DNA of 64,000 bases from the NCBI GenBank assembly GCA_029641185.1, contig JAPWGK010000017.1, forward strand, positions 868,001 through 932,000. Reading direction: 5' to 3'. The translations under genes and the position numbers were made by a program. The DNA is from Pseudofabraea citricarpa (taxonomy: Eukaryota > Ascomycota > Leotiomycetes > Helotiales > Dermateaceae). The notes under the pieces were generated by a model. That model had not been told where the DNA came from and did no database searches. It saw nothing but the letters and a program-made list of their open reading frames with translations. Shown one piece after another: positions 47,084 through 60,617 of the stretch (the stretch's first letter is position 1; every line of letters begins with the position of its first letter).

Positions 47084-48361
47084 TTTTTTCAGGATTGAGA
47101 TTGCGTTTGTGGAATTACGATGTAGGAGTTGATTAAGAAATTAAGAGAAGATTCTCTGGTGAGAAACTGATCGAGTGAGGGAAACATCTATCCTATATAG
47201 AGAAAGCAACCATTGAAACTAGCTTAGAGAATATGTTTTAAACTTTTGGGTTTTCGAATCAATAAGAAAGATCCCGTTTCTCGCTGATCGATTTACGTTT
47301 ATAGTAAATCCATAATAATTTTATTTTTACTGAAGTCCAATCATTTCATATTCAGCCATATATCTTGAAGGCGTGATAAAATAAATCATAAAATTAGGTT
47401 GAATATCATATGATTCTACAAGATATAGTTTGACTTCTTGAAGCCAACCTTAATTGACGGGAAGTTCTCTTGGAATCAATCGTACGACACTGTATGATGA
47501 GTAGTCTTTTGCCGTCTAACTCGCAAACTTCAGCTCAGCCCTCATGCCTAGGTGGCTTTTGGCTTACTCCACGCTTCCAAAATTATGTTTGGTTTCAGAC
47601 ATCATGCCACCAGCTGAAGAGCACCGGTATACAGACAACCCCCATGTGGTAAGATTTAAGCGCCTCGAAAATATATATGTGGAAGCGATGGTATTAGTAA
47701 ATATTATACTGATTCATTTCTGGTGTATTTGTGTTGAAAACTCGTGGATATGAAGAAGGTAGCTATGTTTTCATTTAGTGTTTGTTAGCAGAAGAAACTA
47801 CCGTTGATGAAAACATATGCTAGCTCTATATGCGTCCAGTGCCGGCGAAATTGCATGCAAGCGTTCTAACAATTCCAGCTGCTTAAGCTACAGCTAGCAG
47901 TGTGCTAAGACATGTGAAACGATCGGCACAAGACATGCGGGGTAGCCTGCTATTTGCTACCTGGACCAATTGGTATATTCCCAGCAAAGTTGGATATTTT
48001 CCTTGCAGGCTATCCATTCCAAACCCTTAATAAAATATACTTCTTAAAACCAATTCCTATTGTAACTCAAAGTCAGGACCAACATTTTCAGGATAAACCT
48101 ATATTTGTGCTGTGGGCCTTGATTGGTTCGCGAGTTTTAGAATACTTGTTCGTGCTATTACACTGTTGTTAAACTTCCAAGACCTAGAATTTCAATAATC
48201 AAGCGACCAACCTCCGGGCGCTGGGGTCACGGGTATATCACGCGACCTGAAACTATACCAAGAGCCTACGCGTTGAGCGCGTTCTCTCCATCATCCTTCT
48301 ACCCCTCTACCTCTCATCTCTCCCCTCTCCCCTCTCACGTAACCACCACCTCTCCTTAACT
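47084..48361. other. Intergenic region, tyrosinase / orphan gene
   Basis: These 1.28 kb are mostly AT-rich. The final ~90 bp are a C/T-rich leader before the ATG at 48362, typical of highly transcribed fungal promoters. No gene is supportable. Confidence 0.5.
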
Positions 48362-49266
48362 ATGACCTCGACTCGGGATCATGAACAAAGCCTTTCAGAC
48401 TCCTCTAGCCCAGAGCCCTCAGATGCCACTCACCCCTCTCAGGAACCCAGTCCGGATCCAGATCGTGAGATTGACCTTGCATGGGTCGAGGTATACCCCA
48501 TCTCCCTTTGCACGTCACCTTACCCGTATACCTAACTTTCAACCCCACGTAGTCACGGCGACCCCGCTGGTCACGAAATCTCCAGCGAGAGCTTACCCAT
48601 CTCATGTTCGAGCATAGCATCTTCTGCTTTAGACGCTCCCGACGTGACGACCGGCATAAGATGGTCCTTATCCAGGAGAAGCTCCAACGCTATATCAACA
48701 GAGACGGATGGGTTGCCAGGCACGAACGCCTCCTCGAGCGCAAGATCCAACTGAAGATGGACCGCATCCGCGCTCCTATGCTCGCCCACCCCGTCCGCCA
48801 GCGCCAGGCGTCAACCCCACCCCCGCCAAACCCACCCAAGTTGCCCTTTCTCGATTTCCTCCACTATCGATTCCGCTCGGCCGACCCCCGCCACTACTCG
48901 GAATGGCAGCGTGAGGTCTCATACCCTTGGGTGTGCCAATTCCTCGCCGTTCCTGAACAGCTTCAGACTACCGCCCTCACCTCTTTGGTGACCCGATCCG
49001 GATTCGCCCTCGGCTGCATTATCTCGTCCCTCGGCCGCTGGTTGACCCTACCTCATCCAACCCTCTCCCGACAGACCGTGGCACCCTCCCTCGACGACTT
49101 TCCTGAGTCCTGGATCTCTACCTTTGAAGAGTTCTCCAACCTGGACCGCCTCCTTGCCCTCTCCCAGCTCACCTTCTACTCGTCTGCTACGCTCAAATGC
49201 ATGCAAGAATCCATCCGCGACTGGTGTGTTGCCATCTCACCCACCACGCAACCTAGCCAGGAGTGA
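48362..49266 (+). CDS. Orphan protein, function unknown
   Basis: I do not recognise this gene. Proposed exons are 48362-48490 and 48553-49266 (62-bp intron, GTATAC..CGTAG, phase 0), giving 280 residues. The first 43 residues are Ser/Pro/Glu/Asp-rich. Next comes a basic, helix-rich block (SRRPRWSRNLQRELTHLMFE through ERKIQLKMDRIRAP), a proline-rich linker (TPPPPNPPKLP), then a more ordered C-terminal half with several Trp (WQREVSYPWVCQFL, FPESWISTFEEF). The gene is markedly C-rich and pyrimidine-biased against AT-rich flanks and uses codons unlike its neighbours, which could mean horizontal or mobile origin. It lies between the tyrosinase and the WSC gene, which are both transcribed from the minus strand. 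Confidence 0.6.
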
Positions 49267-49584
49267 AGTACTCAAGGGCATGCTACGACTATAAACAAAA
49301 TATACAGACGCTAGCTAATAGGTTTTATTGGCCCTGGAGAAATGTGGCAGCTTTCCATTGACCCTGTAATAACAAACAGTTGATATCGGTCAGTGATTTC
49401 GTCCATGGATATTTTTTCTCCGTACTTGCAGGTCAAGGATGCTATAAACCACTGACTTACCTCTCTTGCATCATTGTAAAAGTAGGTACATACTAAGATA
49501 ATCTTGATATTAGGTAAATACGACTATTTGAGTCATCTTGAACTTGCATCAACACAATTGCAACCCAGACACAACATAGCTGTC
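49267..49584. other. 3' spacer, orphan gene / WSC gene
   Basis: About 318 bp separate convergent genes. Nothing beyond 3' UTR sequence is expected. Confidence 0.45.
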
Positions 49585-50633
49585 CTAAAAGGCATTTTTC
49601 GTATAGACTGATAGCCGATTGCCAGCTCCACAATACTGTGACGCGTCGCCCAAACAGGTAAAACTGCAGTCTGTCGCTAATGCTGGGATAGATCCAGAAT
49701 TAAAAGAGTTACCGCAATAACATTCTCGGGCATACTCAACACCGAAGTATGTGTATATTCCACAAAAGGTCGCGCAAGCTTCCAGCGTCATTGTATCAGC
49801 AGCGAAAGTTGCAGCATTGAGAGCGCGCGTGTTTGTAGCTTCGGTCTGGCATCCATACCATGTCCATGCGTCATTCACAGTAGCCGGTTGAGTTGGAGCA
49901 GTAGTCGGGATAGAGGTAGTCGAGGTGATTGTAGAGGACGTGGTACTAGTTGGAACGCCTTCTCCGGACACTACAACCATTGTTACGGGCATACAAGGAT
50001 TTGTCGTGTCGAATGCTTAACCCAGTGTAACTTAGTACAGTGATATTCCATCTATTTAGTGTTGACGTACCTGGATTATCAGGGGGTGAATATCGAAACT
50101 CATATCCTCTATTTCCTGAGGCTACTCGTACACAGATAAGTCCACCCACGGGTGAAGTTTCACGAGTTTGAAATGCGAGCTCAACTTGTAGCTCGTCCGT
50201 GGCTGGATTACAACCGTATACAGGACTAAAGATGGCTTTGGGATCACCACGATTTGTCATGAACATCTTGGTCGTGTTGTCAACTGTGGAATACTATAAA
50301 TTAGACAGCTCATATTAGTTCACTATAGACATGGCAAGAAGGAAATCTCACCTCGCCATTGATAACTGCATGTATAGCGCCCTGTGCAAGTGCCCCTTCG
50401 GTGAGCACAAGATTAAATGTTGGATTGCCAACTGGATTGAGGAATAGGTGTTGATCACCGCCCCCAGCTGGATCCAGGTTCATGTATCGGCCATTGATGA
50501 CTGGATACTCGGTGCTCTGGATCAAAATCCCGAAGCCATCAGTGATGGTGTTAGCGAGAGGATCATTGGGGATCACGCATGCGGTAGTAACGGCTATCGC
50601 AGCCAGCAAGGTTGGAATAAACGAGTGTCTCAT
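49585..50633 (-). CDS. Secreted WSC-domain protein
   Basis: This is an extracellular protein with a carbohydrate-binding WSC domain. Proposed exons are 50633-50352, 50293-50071 and 50015-49585, giving 311 residues. It has an N-terminal signal peptide (MRHSFIPTLLAAIAVTTACV). A ~150-residue N-terminal domain follows (GFGILIQSTEYPVINGRYMN, CNPATDELQVELAFQTRETS) of a kind often placed before WSC in fungi. Next comes a Thr/Ser-rich linker (TSTTSSTITSTTS) likely to be O-glycosylated, then WSC: WYGCQTEATNTRALN, CATFCG, YFGVEYARECYCGNSF, CLGDASQYCGAGNRLSVY with the conserved Cys. No C-terminal membrane segment is present, so it is secreted rather than a sensor. Adhesion or wall binding is likely; the ligand is unknown. 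Confidence 0.88.
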
Positions 50634-52173
50634 AATTAAGATTGTGAAATGAATATAACAAGAGTTTGAAATCTTATTCCGTTGTTTGGATATCTGCTAG
50701 TTGGTCCCCAGGCAGAAGGCCAGTTCTTAAGCACTTCCACATAAATCCAACCCCGCCTTTTGGCGTTCCTGCATGGAGAGGCATTTCAGTTTGCTCACCT
50801 CGGTGATCATCAGATCACCCGCATATGTTCGTATTAGCAGACGGGTATGATAATTCCAACTTGGCGAGCTGTTTCTCTGCTGCCACGTTCCTGTATTCGG
50901 ATAATTTGCCCAATCAGCTTGACGAGGCGCATGGCCATCAATTCCGGCTACCTAAACAGTAATAGCACTTGCAGCACCCGAGCTTAAAAGAATATCCGTC
51001 TTACTGTACTTGCATACACCCTTGCATATCGGCGAATAAATGTGGTGGGGATAAAGTGCACGCTTATGGTATCAGGTGACTGCTTCAGATGTGAAGTGGT
51101 CTGTGTTCTGTACGATTATAATAGAGATGATGAAGGGGAGGAAAGTAGAGGGGACATCTCACAATTATACTATTTTTGGCAGTCCAATGGACTTTTTTTG
51201 TTGCACGGTCTGATTGTCTTTCTATGAGCTGTGGTGTATTCCATGTATATACAGCCTCTAGCCACCAACATTAGAGTATTTCAATAAGATTGAGAATTCT
51301 TACATTTCAGATAATGAGAGTTAATAGGATTCAAATTTGTCTTAAGTAAAAATTACAATCAGTTTAGAAGGAGGTTCGTTTAAACATAATTTAACTGTAC
51401 TATCAACATGTATATAGCACAGGGCTTAGCAAGCTACAGTAGCGACCGCTCAAAGTCCAGAAGTAAAAGCGGCAATTACCTATATCATTACTATTCCTAT
51501 ACGAGATTTATTGTTACTGACGCAGTGAGGCTTTATCACTACTGAACTAGAATGGTTAATGTTGGTTGTATTTATGGATTTATACATATAATTCAAGGAA
51601 ATCTGCAGAGTATAATTCCAACATTCATAGTTTCTGCATTTATTATGCAGCATCAATAATACACAGCATAAAGCATGGATGAATTCTGACCAACCTGGGT
51701 TAACAATAGCTCAACTGAATACCTACATCTTCACTAAAATTCAAACCAACTTTTAAAGGAGATCAGTTGTATCAGACAAACTGTCAAAAGACTAAATACC
51801 AGTTAGCTCTGGGTTTTCCGTTGAAGCATTCCGTGTTCTCGTTGACAATGTCGTAATATCTCCCTTGCCACGAGCTTCTTGCCGGACCAATAACAGTTTC
51901 GCGGCAACTAATTTTATGATCCGGCAACAGATAACAAAGTGGAGCTCTTATCGTACTTCGTTGTCAAGATTCATTAGATGGCTTACGTGACTCGCGACAC
52001 AGGGCGGCTTCTAGCTCGAAGAGTGGGATTCGGATGACTGAGGAGCCAACCGACATCAATTGATATAAGCAAGTCGTAATCTTCAACCTGGGGCTACAGG
52101 GCCATAAGAACCAGATCCGCACTCATCTCGCGGCCGGCAGGAAGAATAGAAAGGAGATGGTTTTTGATGTGCC
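50634..52173. other. Intergenic region, WSC gene / Zn2Cys6 factor
   Basis: These 1.5 kb hold divergent promoters at both ends. The middle (51240-51780) is AT-rich with no coding frame. Confidence 0.5.
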
Positions 52174-54502
52174 ATGACATGGATTGTTCCTGAGTCCGCA
52201 CATGTGATCTTGCCTGTCTCTAGCATGGATACGGGGGAACCACAACGTCATCTTTCTGTCAGTGAAATTGGTTCCGGCAGTGCAGGCCCATCTGAGGGAG
52301 GACCAGCCAAGCTCAAACGAGCACCTGTGGCTTGTAAGAGATGTCGACGTTTACGAGGAAAATGCATTCACCAAAGTGCAAACCCACCCTGTGATGCATG
52401 TCGTCAGGCTGGGCCCACCGAATCCGCAGAATGGTGAGAAATAAATCCTTTTATTGCAATAATTTACTAATCGTAATGTGTTTAGCTTCTTCCCTGCTAG
52501 GGGTGAAAAGGGTGGTGATAGAGAATTTCGCAGGAAGAGGACTAAGAGAGCTGATTTTGAACGAGGAGATGCATCGAATGGCTCTGTAGGAACAGCGCCT
52601 TCGCCTGATGTTCAAAGATCTTTCAAAACACCAGGCTCAAATGTTCCCACGTCTCCTGGATCCCCAACTGGATGGGACCTTTTGCCACCACATCTTGAGG
52701 TTTTGCAAGGTTGCAAAGTATTTACCACCTCATTCTTTCAGCTCGGATTTATTCCAAAGGCCTTATTTCTTGAAAAACTCTCGAAAGACCGGGAATCTGT
52801 CGATTTCTTCTTGTTGCTGAGTATATTGAGCCTTTCCGCCCGTTTCACACCCAGTCTTGTTCGCCGTTATGGTAGCCAGGCAAAAGCGACTGAGTTCTTT
52901 CTCGGTCAAGCTGCACAACTGGTCCCGTTTGAAATGTACCAACCCTCGCTCGAGCGAACCCAGGCATTCTTTCTCCTAGGAATAGCCGAGTGGGGCAATG
53001 GGGACAGAAATCGAAGCTGTATTCACATGGCCATTGCTGTTAAAATGGCTGGAATTTTGTGCTTGCATAAAGAAGAGACATATCACTTATCAGAAGATGC
53101 GACATCCGACGAGGTCGTCAATTCTGAAATTGCAAGGAGAACTTTTTGGATGCTTGAGAGTCAAGATAATCTACATTCGGGTCACAATACTCCCGCGTCA
53201 TTTTCCCTTACTGACATCACAACTTTACTGCCATGTGAAGAAAGTGATTTTGCTTTTGGTCTTGTACCGAGGGAAAGAGCAGCCCTTCCTGGAACACGAG
53301 CGGCGGCAGCAAATCCAGGGTTAACTTCCATGCCGACAAGGTCACTTTTTGCGAGTCTCATTCAAACGCATAACCTATGGGGCCAGGTCGCTCGACGAGC
53401 TTGCCGGAATGACTCTGGTAGTGCTGGTGCTGATTTGGAACCATGGAATACCTCAAGTGAGTATGCACGTTTGACTACAGCGCTACACCAATGGGGCGAG
53501 CAATTACCGAAGAGACATCAATGGTCCGTTTGGAACTTGCGGGGATACAAAGCTGAAGCTTTGGACTTGGCTTATCTTTCGGTGGTGATGCCGTTAAGGC
53601 TAAGTAATATTGTTGTGAGACGTGTGCATCTAGAAGAGTAAGCGAGCAAAAAAAAAAAAAAGAAACAGGCCAACGCTGACAATTTGCAGAATCATGGCTT
53701 CTATGTTGGGGAATTCTGACGACACCAGCTCCAAAGCCAAGTTTTGGGAAAACATGTCATACGAACTCTTCTCAAATGTACTTGGATTATATGAACAAAT
53801 CGATGCCTTCTTTTCGCATCGCTCGAGTGACGAGGGTTTTCCTGCTATGATAGTATTCTGTGTTTACATCTGCGGATCGTTGGCATCGTACCTTTGGAAA
53901 TGGCCACAAAGTAGGTCTTTGGGCATCAATTCTTTGACTGTGCTAATATTTCAAATGCAGTATGTCCATATTATGCTCAGCAAGCTGAGGCAGTGCTTCA
54001 GAGATGTCTCGAAATCCTCGAGACGCTTCAATATGCATGGCCAACTGCGATGCGGGTAAGCTAGATCCATGCAGTGTGATGTAAACTCGACTGACACTAT
54101 CAGTGGGCGCAATCATTACGAACAGTAGCAACACCATCGGTGGTATCTGGAGCGCCACCTTTAAACACAGTCGCTTCGCAAGAACAGTTTTTCAGTCTCG
54201 CTGAAAACGTGGATCAGCGCACGAATGGTGATGGTCGAGATCGCCTAGAGGTTCCACCAGATAGGATCCTCCAAAGTTCAGATAACAGTGTGGGCAACTT
54301 GGAAATGCTTAGTAATTTAGCTGTGCGTATCGACCAGAGAGAGGAAGAACAAAATCTTATGAGCGGCGGTTATAGAAGTCGCGAAGAAGAGGACCTGGCG
54401 TTAAATATGAACATAGGGATGGGTTTGCCCATGGATGATTTCGAAGCGGAGCTCACGGCGTTTCTCCAGGGTGAGGTGCACTTGGGTATTTTAAATGACT
54501 GA
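52174..54502 (+). CDS. Zn2Cys6 transcription factor
   Basis: This is a DNA-binding regulator of 708 residues. Proposed exons are 52174-52433, 52486-53637, 53690-53910, 53961-54055 and 54104-54502. The cluster is ACKRCRRLRGKC..PPCDAC..C. Its sixth Cys codon is split by the first intron and is completed only after splicing, which supports the model. FFPARGEKGGDREFRRKR follows the cluster. The middle homology region shows LLLSILSLSARFTP, FLLGIAEWGNGDRNRSCIHM, and RRTFWMLESQDN. The C-terminal region is acidic (REEEDLALNMN, MDDFEAELTAF), consistent with an activation domain. An alternative start is the ATG at 52225. No obvious target operon is adjacent. Confidence 0.88.
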
Positions 54503-56460
54503 ATAACCCGTTGTAATCTTGAATAAAATGTATGAAACTTAGGATGTATCTTGTTATAAGGAAGGATACATTAACCTGTTAAGATGGAATTAGCTTAGAC
54601 CTGAATCTTTGCGAGAAAAGGCTTCAGCGTTAGGTTCTGCAATCCAAGATCCTCTCGGATCCGCCCCACTCCCAATCCGAACCTGCTTGGATCTCAAAGA
54701 GAGTGTTCCTATCGATTCCAACCCACATACCCTTTGCATCTTGCCAGCCAATGAAACGTTCTTCGCTCGCTTAGTTCTTGTCTAAATTGTCGGCTTGTTT
54801 CGCTATTATACCTTGTTGTGGTTATGAAATCCAAGTGAGTATAGAAAATATTCGACGCAGAGTGTAGGTATACTGAATCACACCTCCACTTCTTTGAGAT
54901 AGGGCAAGCTGATTCTTACGGAAAGTGGCGGTGCCAGCATACATGTAGACCTTGTTTTCATCCAGAAAAGCAGCGTCGCCAAGTACACTACATCTAAAAA
55001 GCTATTTTTGTCGTTGTCATTCTTTTCAAATCATTACAGCTCTTTCATCAGAGCATAGGAAGTAATAAACGATATTTACGAAGGGGCGTATTCAATCCCG
55101 GCTTCCTGTGCTAACGTAAACTCAAGAAGATGGCACAAATATCAGGAGTAATTTGGGCGGGCGCCATCATAGCGCAAATTTCTTGGAGATTCGTTTTCAA
55201 GTCTTGGAGCCAGACCATTGTAGATTGTCTTTTGTTGATTCATTTACCTAAGCATACTCTCGAGTGATGATGTTCTGAGTATACATAATCACGAAATACA
55301 GGTTACATGTTTGTTGTTTCTTGTCGACAGAAGCAATTCTGTTCCAATTTATCGATATATCCCCATGATACACTTCAAGTTTCGGAACATGGTGGTCTCC
55401 CGCTAAATATAACTTCAATCGATTCTAGGGCAGCCAGACCGGTTATCTTCGTGCTAGTTGATGTATCTGATGGCCTTCCAAGCCCGATAATAGCACAATT
55501 GACTCCTTGATATATTCTCCCCATCTTTCTAGCCTGACGGTTTCGCTCCTGGCCTGATAGGCGTCTCTAAAAACCAGGATCTCTGCCACGTCAGATGACG
55601 ATAATTAGCTCGGCTTGTTTCTATAATTTTTTGTTCCTTGGTAATATCTAGTTCATTGAAAATCTTAGTTGGTGAAGTAGAAAAGGGGAAATACATAGTT
55701 GAAATGTGTTTAATTGGGCACTTATTTATGCTTCCTCAAATATATTTTTAGTAAACGATTTATATTTATAATTACAATCAAAATTGAACAACACTTGCAC
55801 GTTGTAAGCGTTTGGTTGCGTAGGTTTACCGGCAGGTACTTGTTTCGTTAGAGGCTAGAACCTCAGAAATACGTGTTAGCCTTCGCACACGCTGAGATAG
55901 ATAATTGCTTTGTAGATGGCTTTATCAACCTAAGTGATTCAGTAGTTCTGAATTACGAGGTGAATGGGTACATTAGACAATATCAGTACTTTGATTACCA
56001 GTTGCTCTTAGTAATACAATTACCAAGGTTATCACCAACCTGAGCAGTCTTCCTTGGCCGCGACGATGCATATTATTGGAGGGTATTGTCTCTTGGCATA
56101 TTAGTCAATCATCTAATCAAAATTGGCATCATAAATTCTCCTTTTCGTCGCTTAATCTTGATAGTAAACCGCACGTGAGATTAGGATTATTCAGATTGTT
56201 CGGATTTCTTTCCGTGGAAAAAGACTGTCTAATGAGCATAAGCACCGCTTTCATTGATGATTCCTGTGCCATGTGATGATGCTACACTGCAAGGATTAAG
56301 CGATCATCATGCAGGTTGCGTTGTCGAAGGTTGCTCAGCCTTGCTGTGTAACAACTGTGGCATTAGGCTTAAAATGCTAAATGTGAGGAGCCTCGTCAAA
56401 TCTTCGACGTCCCCGAGAACCTAATCTCATTCTCTCGGCAACCAATTTCACAATTTCATC
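54503..56460. other. Intergenic region with decayed gene fragments
   Basis: These 2 kb contain no intact gene. A kelch-like fragment lies on the minus strand near 54850-54990; the rest is AT-rich and unremarkable. Confidence 0.45.
54850..54990 (-). pseudogene. Possible kelch-type protein fragment
   Basis: A minus-strand frame reads CSVLGDAAFLDENKVYMYAG and continues to SGGVIQYTYTL, which resembles one blade of fungal kelch/galactose-oxidase-like secreted proteins. It opens and closes without splice sites or continuing blades, so it is at best a remnant. Recognition is by pattern only. Confidence 0.3.
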
Positions 56461-58068
56461 TGGCCTCACTTGTGGCCATAGGTGGCCTGTCGGGAGCCGC
56501 CAGCGGTATGGCAGTAGTATCTTTGTCGATGCAACTTGCGGAAAGCCTGAAGAGATTGTGAGTCAAGGCTTCAAATTAGATAAGCAGAGCTAACAATACT
56601 CCAGGTAAGACTTTTGGAAAGCCGTCGAAGACGCACCAGCAGAGATTCGAAAACTTGTCCGCGACTTACAACTCCTTCAGGCCGTTTTGGAAGACATCCG
56701 CCAAGATTACACCGCAACCCAGCAAAGGAACACACTTGGGCTCGCACTCGGTTCATTTCTACACAGGGTGCAAGATTTGTTTACAATTGTTGATGATTTG
56801 GCTCCTGAATTTGTTTCAGACAGTCGCAAGCGACGAAATGGGCTGCCATTTTATTATTTTAACCCGGCTCCGTGCTGACAGGATCCAACGATTCAAAACC
56901 TCTTTAGAAGAGATCAAATCAACTTTGGCTCTTGCTCAGCACAATGCTTCATAGTTCGTAAAGCTTCAGTTTTACACAGTATAGCATAGCTGACTTTTAC
57001 AGTCGCCTAAATCAATCACTGGTTGAAATCCAGCACCTAAATATGGCTACTTTGGACGACACATTTGTGGGTTTACAAATCACATCATCACATCTCACTA
57101 AAACTGCAGGGAGTGGCTTCTCAGACGACATGCACATGGTTGGTATTTAAGCCGAGTTTGAAATATTGACGTCCCGCATTCCAAACCGTGCATTGCAACA
57201 CCGCCTCAAACGTGCCCTTGATGATATTGTTTCCAAGGACATGTCTACCTATCAACAATCGAGCGATAACATTAAAATCTCTGAGCTAGGGTCAAAGTCT
57301 TCGACTCTACACAGACAAAAGTATTTTCGCTGTCATCACTTGGCAACAACAAATATTTTCTTCGGTATAATCCGTGTGGAAACGAAAAGGCATGGTGTCA
57401 TTTCCGTGGAGGATGATAGCCAGTTTTGGCATGCAGATGAAGACCAATATGAGTGGAAGACCAAATTTGAATTCCACCCTGCTAATTGGTTGATCGCCCT
57501 GGGCGTTAACACCATGTTTAGACTTGAGCTGCAAAAGAATTCCTATGACATACCTAGTGCGCTACAGACATTTTGTGCAGTCCCGGATGATGCGCTTATA
57601 TTTAAATATTGTCGAGAAGGTGATCTGAGAGGAGTCACTGATCTATTCTCGAATAGGAAGGCATCCGTGAGGGATATAAATTCAGAAGGTTGGAATCCGC
57701 TGAATGTAAGTTGCCCTTCGGGAATCTTACATGGTTTTTGGGTAGCTATAATCTAAAATCCGCATGGTCGTGCGTTGCGGGTATCGGGCAGCCAGTAAAG
57801 ACAGTTGTAACTCGTTGTCCTGCCGCTACCTTCACTCACAAGGGTATAGCCCAGGGAAACATTTGTTTTCGATATGTGTATTGCTTTCAGTGTCCTTCGA
57901 TAATTGAGAGAAATGACTGACAGAATTTAGTTCGCTTGCTATTTTGCTCAGCCAGAGCTGTGTGATTTATTTATAAAGATGGGGGCACAAAAAGACCTGA
58001 ATGTAGTTCATACCATACATGAAATAAACAAATTTCTGCCCGGGTTAGCTATCATTAAATTCGTGTAG
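56461..58068 (+). pseudogene. Decayed fungal STAND-N/ankyrin-repeat gene
   Basis: Plus-strand pieces read as the helical N-terminal domain of fungal STAND/ankyrin proteins (GLSGAASGMAVVSLSMQLAE, then FWKAVEDAPAEIRKLVRDLQ and RFKTSLEEIKSTLALAQ), a spacer, and an ankyrin repeat (DALIFKYCREGDLRGVTDLF...GWNPLN / FACYFAQPELCDLFIKMGA). Introns at 56954-57002 and from 57709 still have good borders. Disabling marks are a TAA at 56606-56608 at the second exon's edge (an alternative acceptor could avoid it), a frameshift between about 56840 and 56880, and an in-frame TAA at 57148-57150. Such proteins are commonly linked to fungal heterokaryon incompatibility and innate immunity. This one looks dead or is much truncated. 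Confidence 0.65.
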
Positions 58069-59490
58069 GTCAACTTATAGCATCTATGGATGCTTCAGAT
58101 ATGAGAAGACCGAGGCTACTCAGGTCAGCAACAGAACTTGTCTTTTACGCACACGTATTGAACCCCCAAAGAATGATTGACACGATTCGAGTTTGCACGA
58201 GAGACGCCGAAGAGAACGAGGTGAATGAGTTCAACTATGTGCTCTTACAGTCCATCCTGGGCGCCGGACCACTGCGTCGATTTCCAGACTGTTCGAAATA
58301 CCTCCGGTTCCCAATGACGCTCATTCACGCTCTGCTTCCCAACGAGAGAGCCCACAGGATCCCCGACAACAAGTCAGTGGCCCGTTGGGATATCCAAAAT
58401 CTCTTGCTGTGCAGGCAAGATAAGAGCAGTTAGGATTTACTTCAAAACATAAAGCTGCGAACACATCCCTACCGTACTTTTGTTATTATCCTGCTCGTCA
58501 ACGCAATTGAGTTCGGAGCCGGGAATGAGATACTTGATGACGTTTTAGTCTTGATTCAAGATGAATAAGAGACTAGCATCATCGAGGCAGTCTATGGCCA
58601 ATGAAGAAATTATACGTCATTTTACGCCCACCTCGAAATGGAAGAGGAAAACGACGACAAAAACACCCGCAAGATTTGCATATATCGACGATATGCTGCA
58701 GCTTTCAAGGGATTCTTGGACGCCGCAGCAGATTTGCATTTTGCTCCTGTTCACACGAAAAACTCTGTGACAATCACGTCGATGAGCCGTAGGTGCTGGT
58801 CCAGAGGATGGTCTGTGATGTTGAGATATTTAAACACAGACCTCAAGCAGTTTGTTGCAAGAGAGTTTAGCCTCGGTTTAGATTTTTATCAAAGATGGTC
58901 CAAGCATACCTTTTGGCTCTTCTACAGTGGAAATCCGAACCGTCCAAAGAACTAGAACGCGGCGAGTGCGACTTTTGCCATGGCCAGAACATGTCCGAAA
59001 AGACAACAATCTGGTGGGAATGTAAAGTAGAAAGTATCATGTATGGAAGAAGCGCAGAGGCAGGCGAGCGTATTCTTTAGGCCAGACGAAAAAGAGTACC
59101 ATGGTGGAACGATAAGCCCAGGAGCTACCTATTCTCGACGGGGAGAAAAGAAGCCGAACTTGGAAGAATTGTGCAAGAACGAGAACATCACCAGAGATCT
59201 GCTCTCGCGTCTTTGACAGCAGCAAACCATCCAGTATTTTGGAATGCGGCCATAGAGGCTCAAACACCTGAAGATCTCTCCAGGTTTACAATGGCTCGAT
59301 GATTTAGAGCTCGAGCAACGCAACAAAGATTGGGAAAGGGCACTCTCCATCAACTGGAGCAGACACGTATCCCACAAACGCAATCTACCACTTCTGCAAA
59401 GATACCCGCATACAAGGCGAATGCCGGCAGTTATTCATCTAATTGATAGGCACGGTTATGGAAGGAAAGCGACTCCCTCGGGATGAAAGC
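58069..59490 (+). other. Degenerate coding relics downstream of the ankyrin pseudogene
   Basis: Short plus-strand frames (58086-58433 with LLRSATELVFYAHVLNPQRM; 58638-58955 with YAAAFKGFLDAAADLH) read like protein but are broken by stops and phase changes. They are probably the eroded 3' part of the same ankyrin gene. No defined domain was recognised. Confidence 0.35.
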
Positions 59491-60617
59491 AGACGAGCCT
59501 CTACAGAAGAAGAGGAATCACCGTTTTTGTTCTCCATTTAGAAAGAGCTTTGATTATCGGGAATCGGATACTGCTATTCCTTGTAGAAGAGTAAGCAAGG
59601 AAATAGCACCGAGCTTCAATCCATCAACCTAAATTACTTGAGCTAGACGACGTCTATTTTATATCACTAGGCTTCAGAGCCGTTCGAATATACCCTTTCT
59701 CGTAGACGACATGACCTGTAGTCAACTGCAGAATATAAAGAAGTGACCACTTGTAAAATTTGCTACACAAGCCGATTATACACTCATCTCCTCGGCTCCG
59801 TATAAAGAGACAGCACCTGCCAATCCATTCCACGACATTACCGTTTCTACGCACCTATCTACCTGGAATCCATGTATGAATAACCGTTTTTTTGCATCGG
59901 TAGTATTATTACCAAGGGACCTGCTAAAAAAAAACCTCCATCGATTCTATTCCTCATTTCTGCTCACTCGTCCACGTGTCCACGCGTCTTTACCGCGCGA
60001 AAGAGAAAGAAAGAAAACACCGACAGACTCCACCCGAACCGAATCATAAAAGAGGAGAGAAAGAAGAAGAAAAATCCAATGAGCGAACGACCAAATGACC
60101 GTCGACGAGATAAACAAAAGAGAAGGTCCAGTCAGTTGCTCGAGAAGGCCAGAGGCCAAACCCCGCATGGAGGATGCGCAGACAGGAGTTGAGTTTCTCG
60201 GAATCCATCTCCATCCATCCTTCAGCGTCACTGGTGCTGGTGCCGGTGCCGAATCCTATCTAACTATATCTATAGTGGCTACCAACACTACCGGTTCCGT
60301 ACCGAAGCAAAATCCATGGTCCAAGCAAGACAGCTCAAACCGACATGATCAATACATACAGTACTACGGACATCGAAAGCCCCCCCTAAAAAAGAACCGA
60401 AGAAAAGAAGAAGAGGAGAAAGAGACAATAAAGTCAAACAATCCATCAATACTTTTAAACTCTCGATTCCTTCCTTCCTATCCTATCCTTCCTATCCTTC
60501 CCTCCTACCCCGTCCCCGTCATTCCATGCCATGCCATGCCATGTCGTGACAAGACAAGAGACAAGACATAAAAAAGGCGCGTGGTATAATAACAACCAGC
60601 ACCTACCTATATACCGA

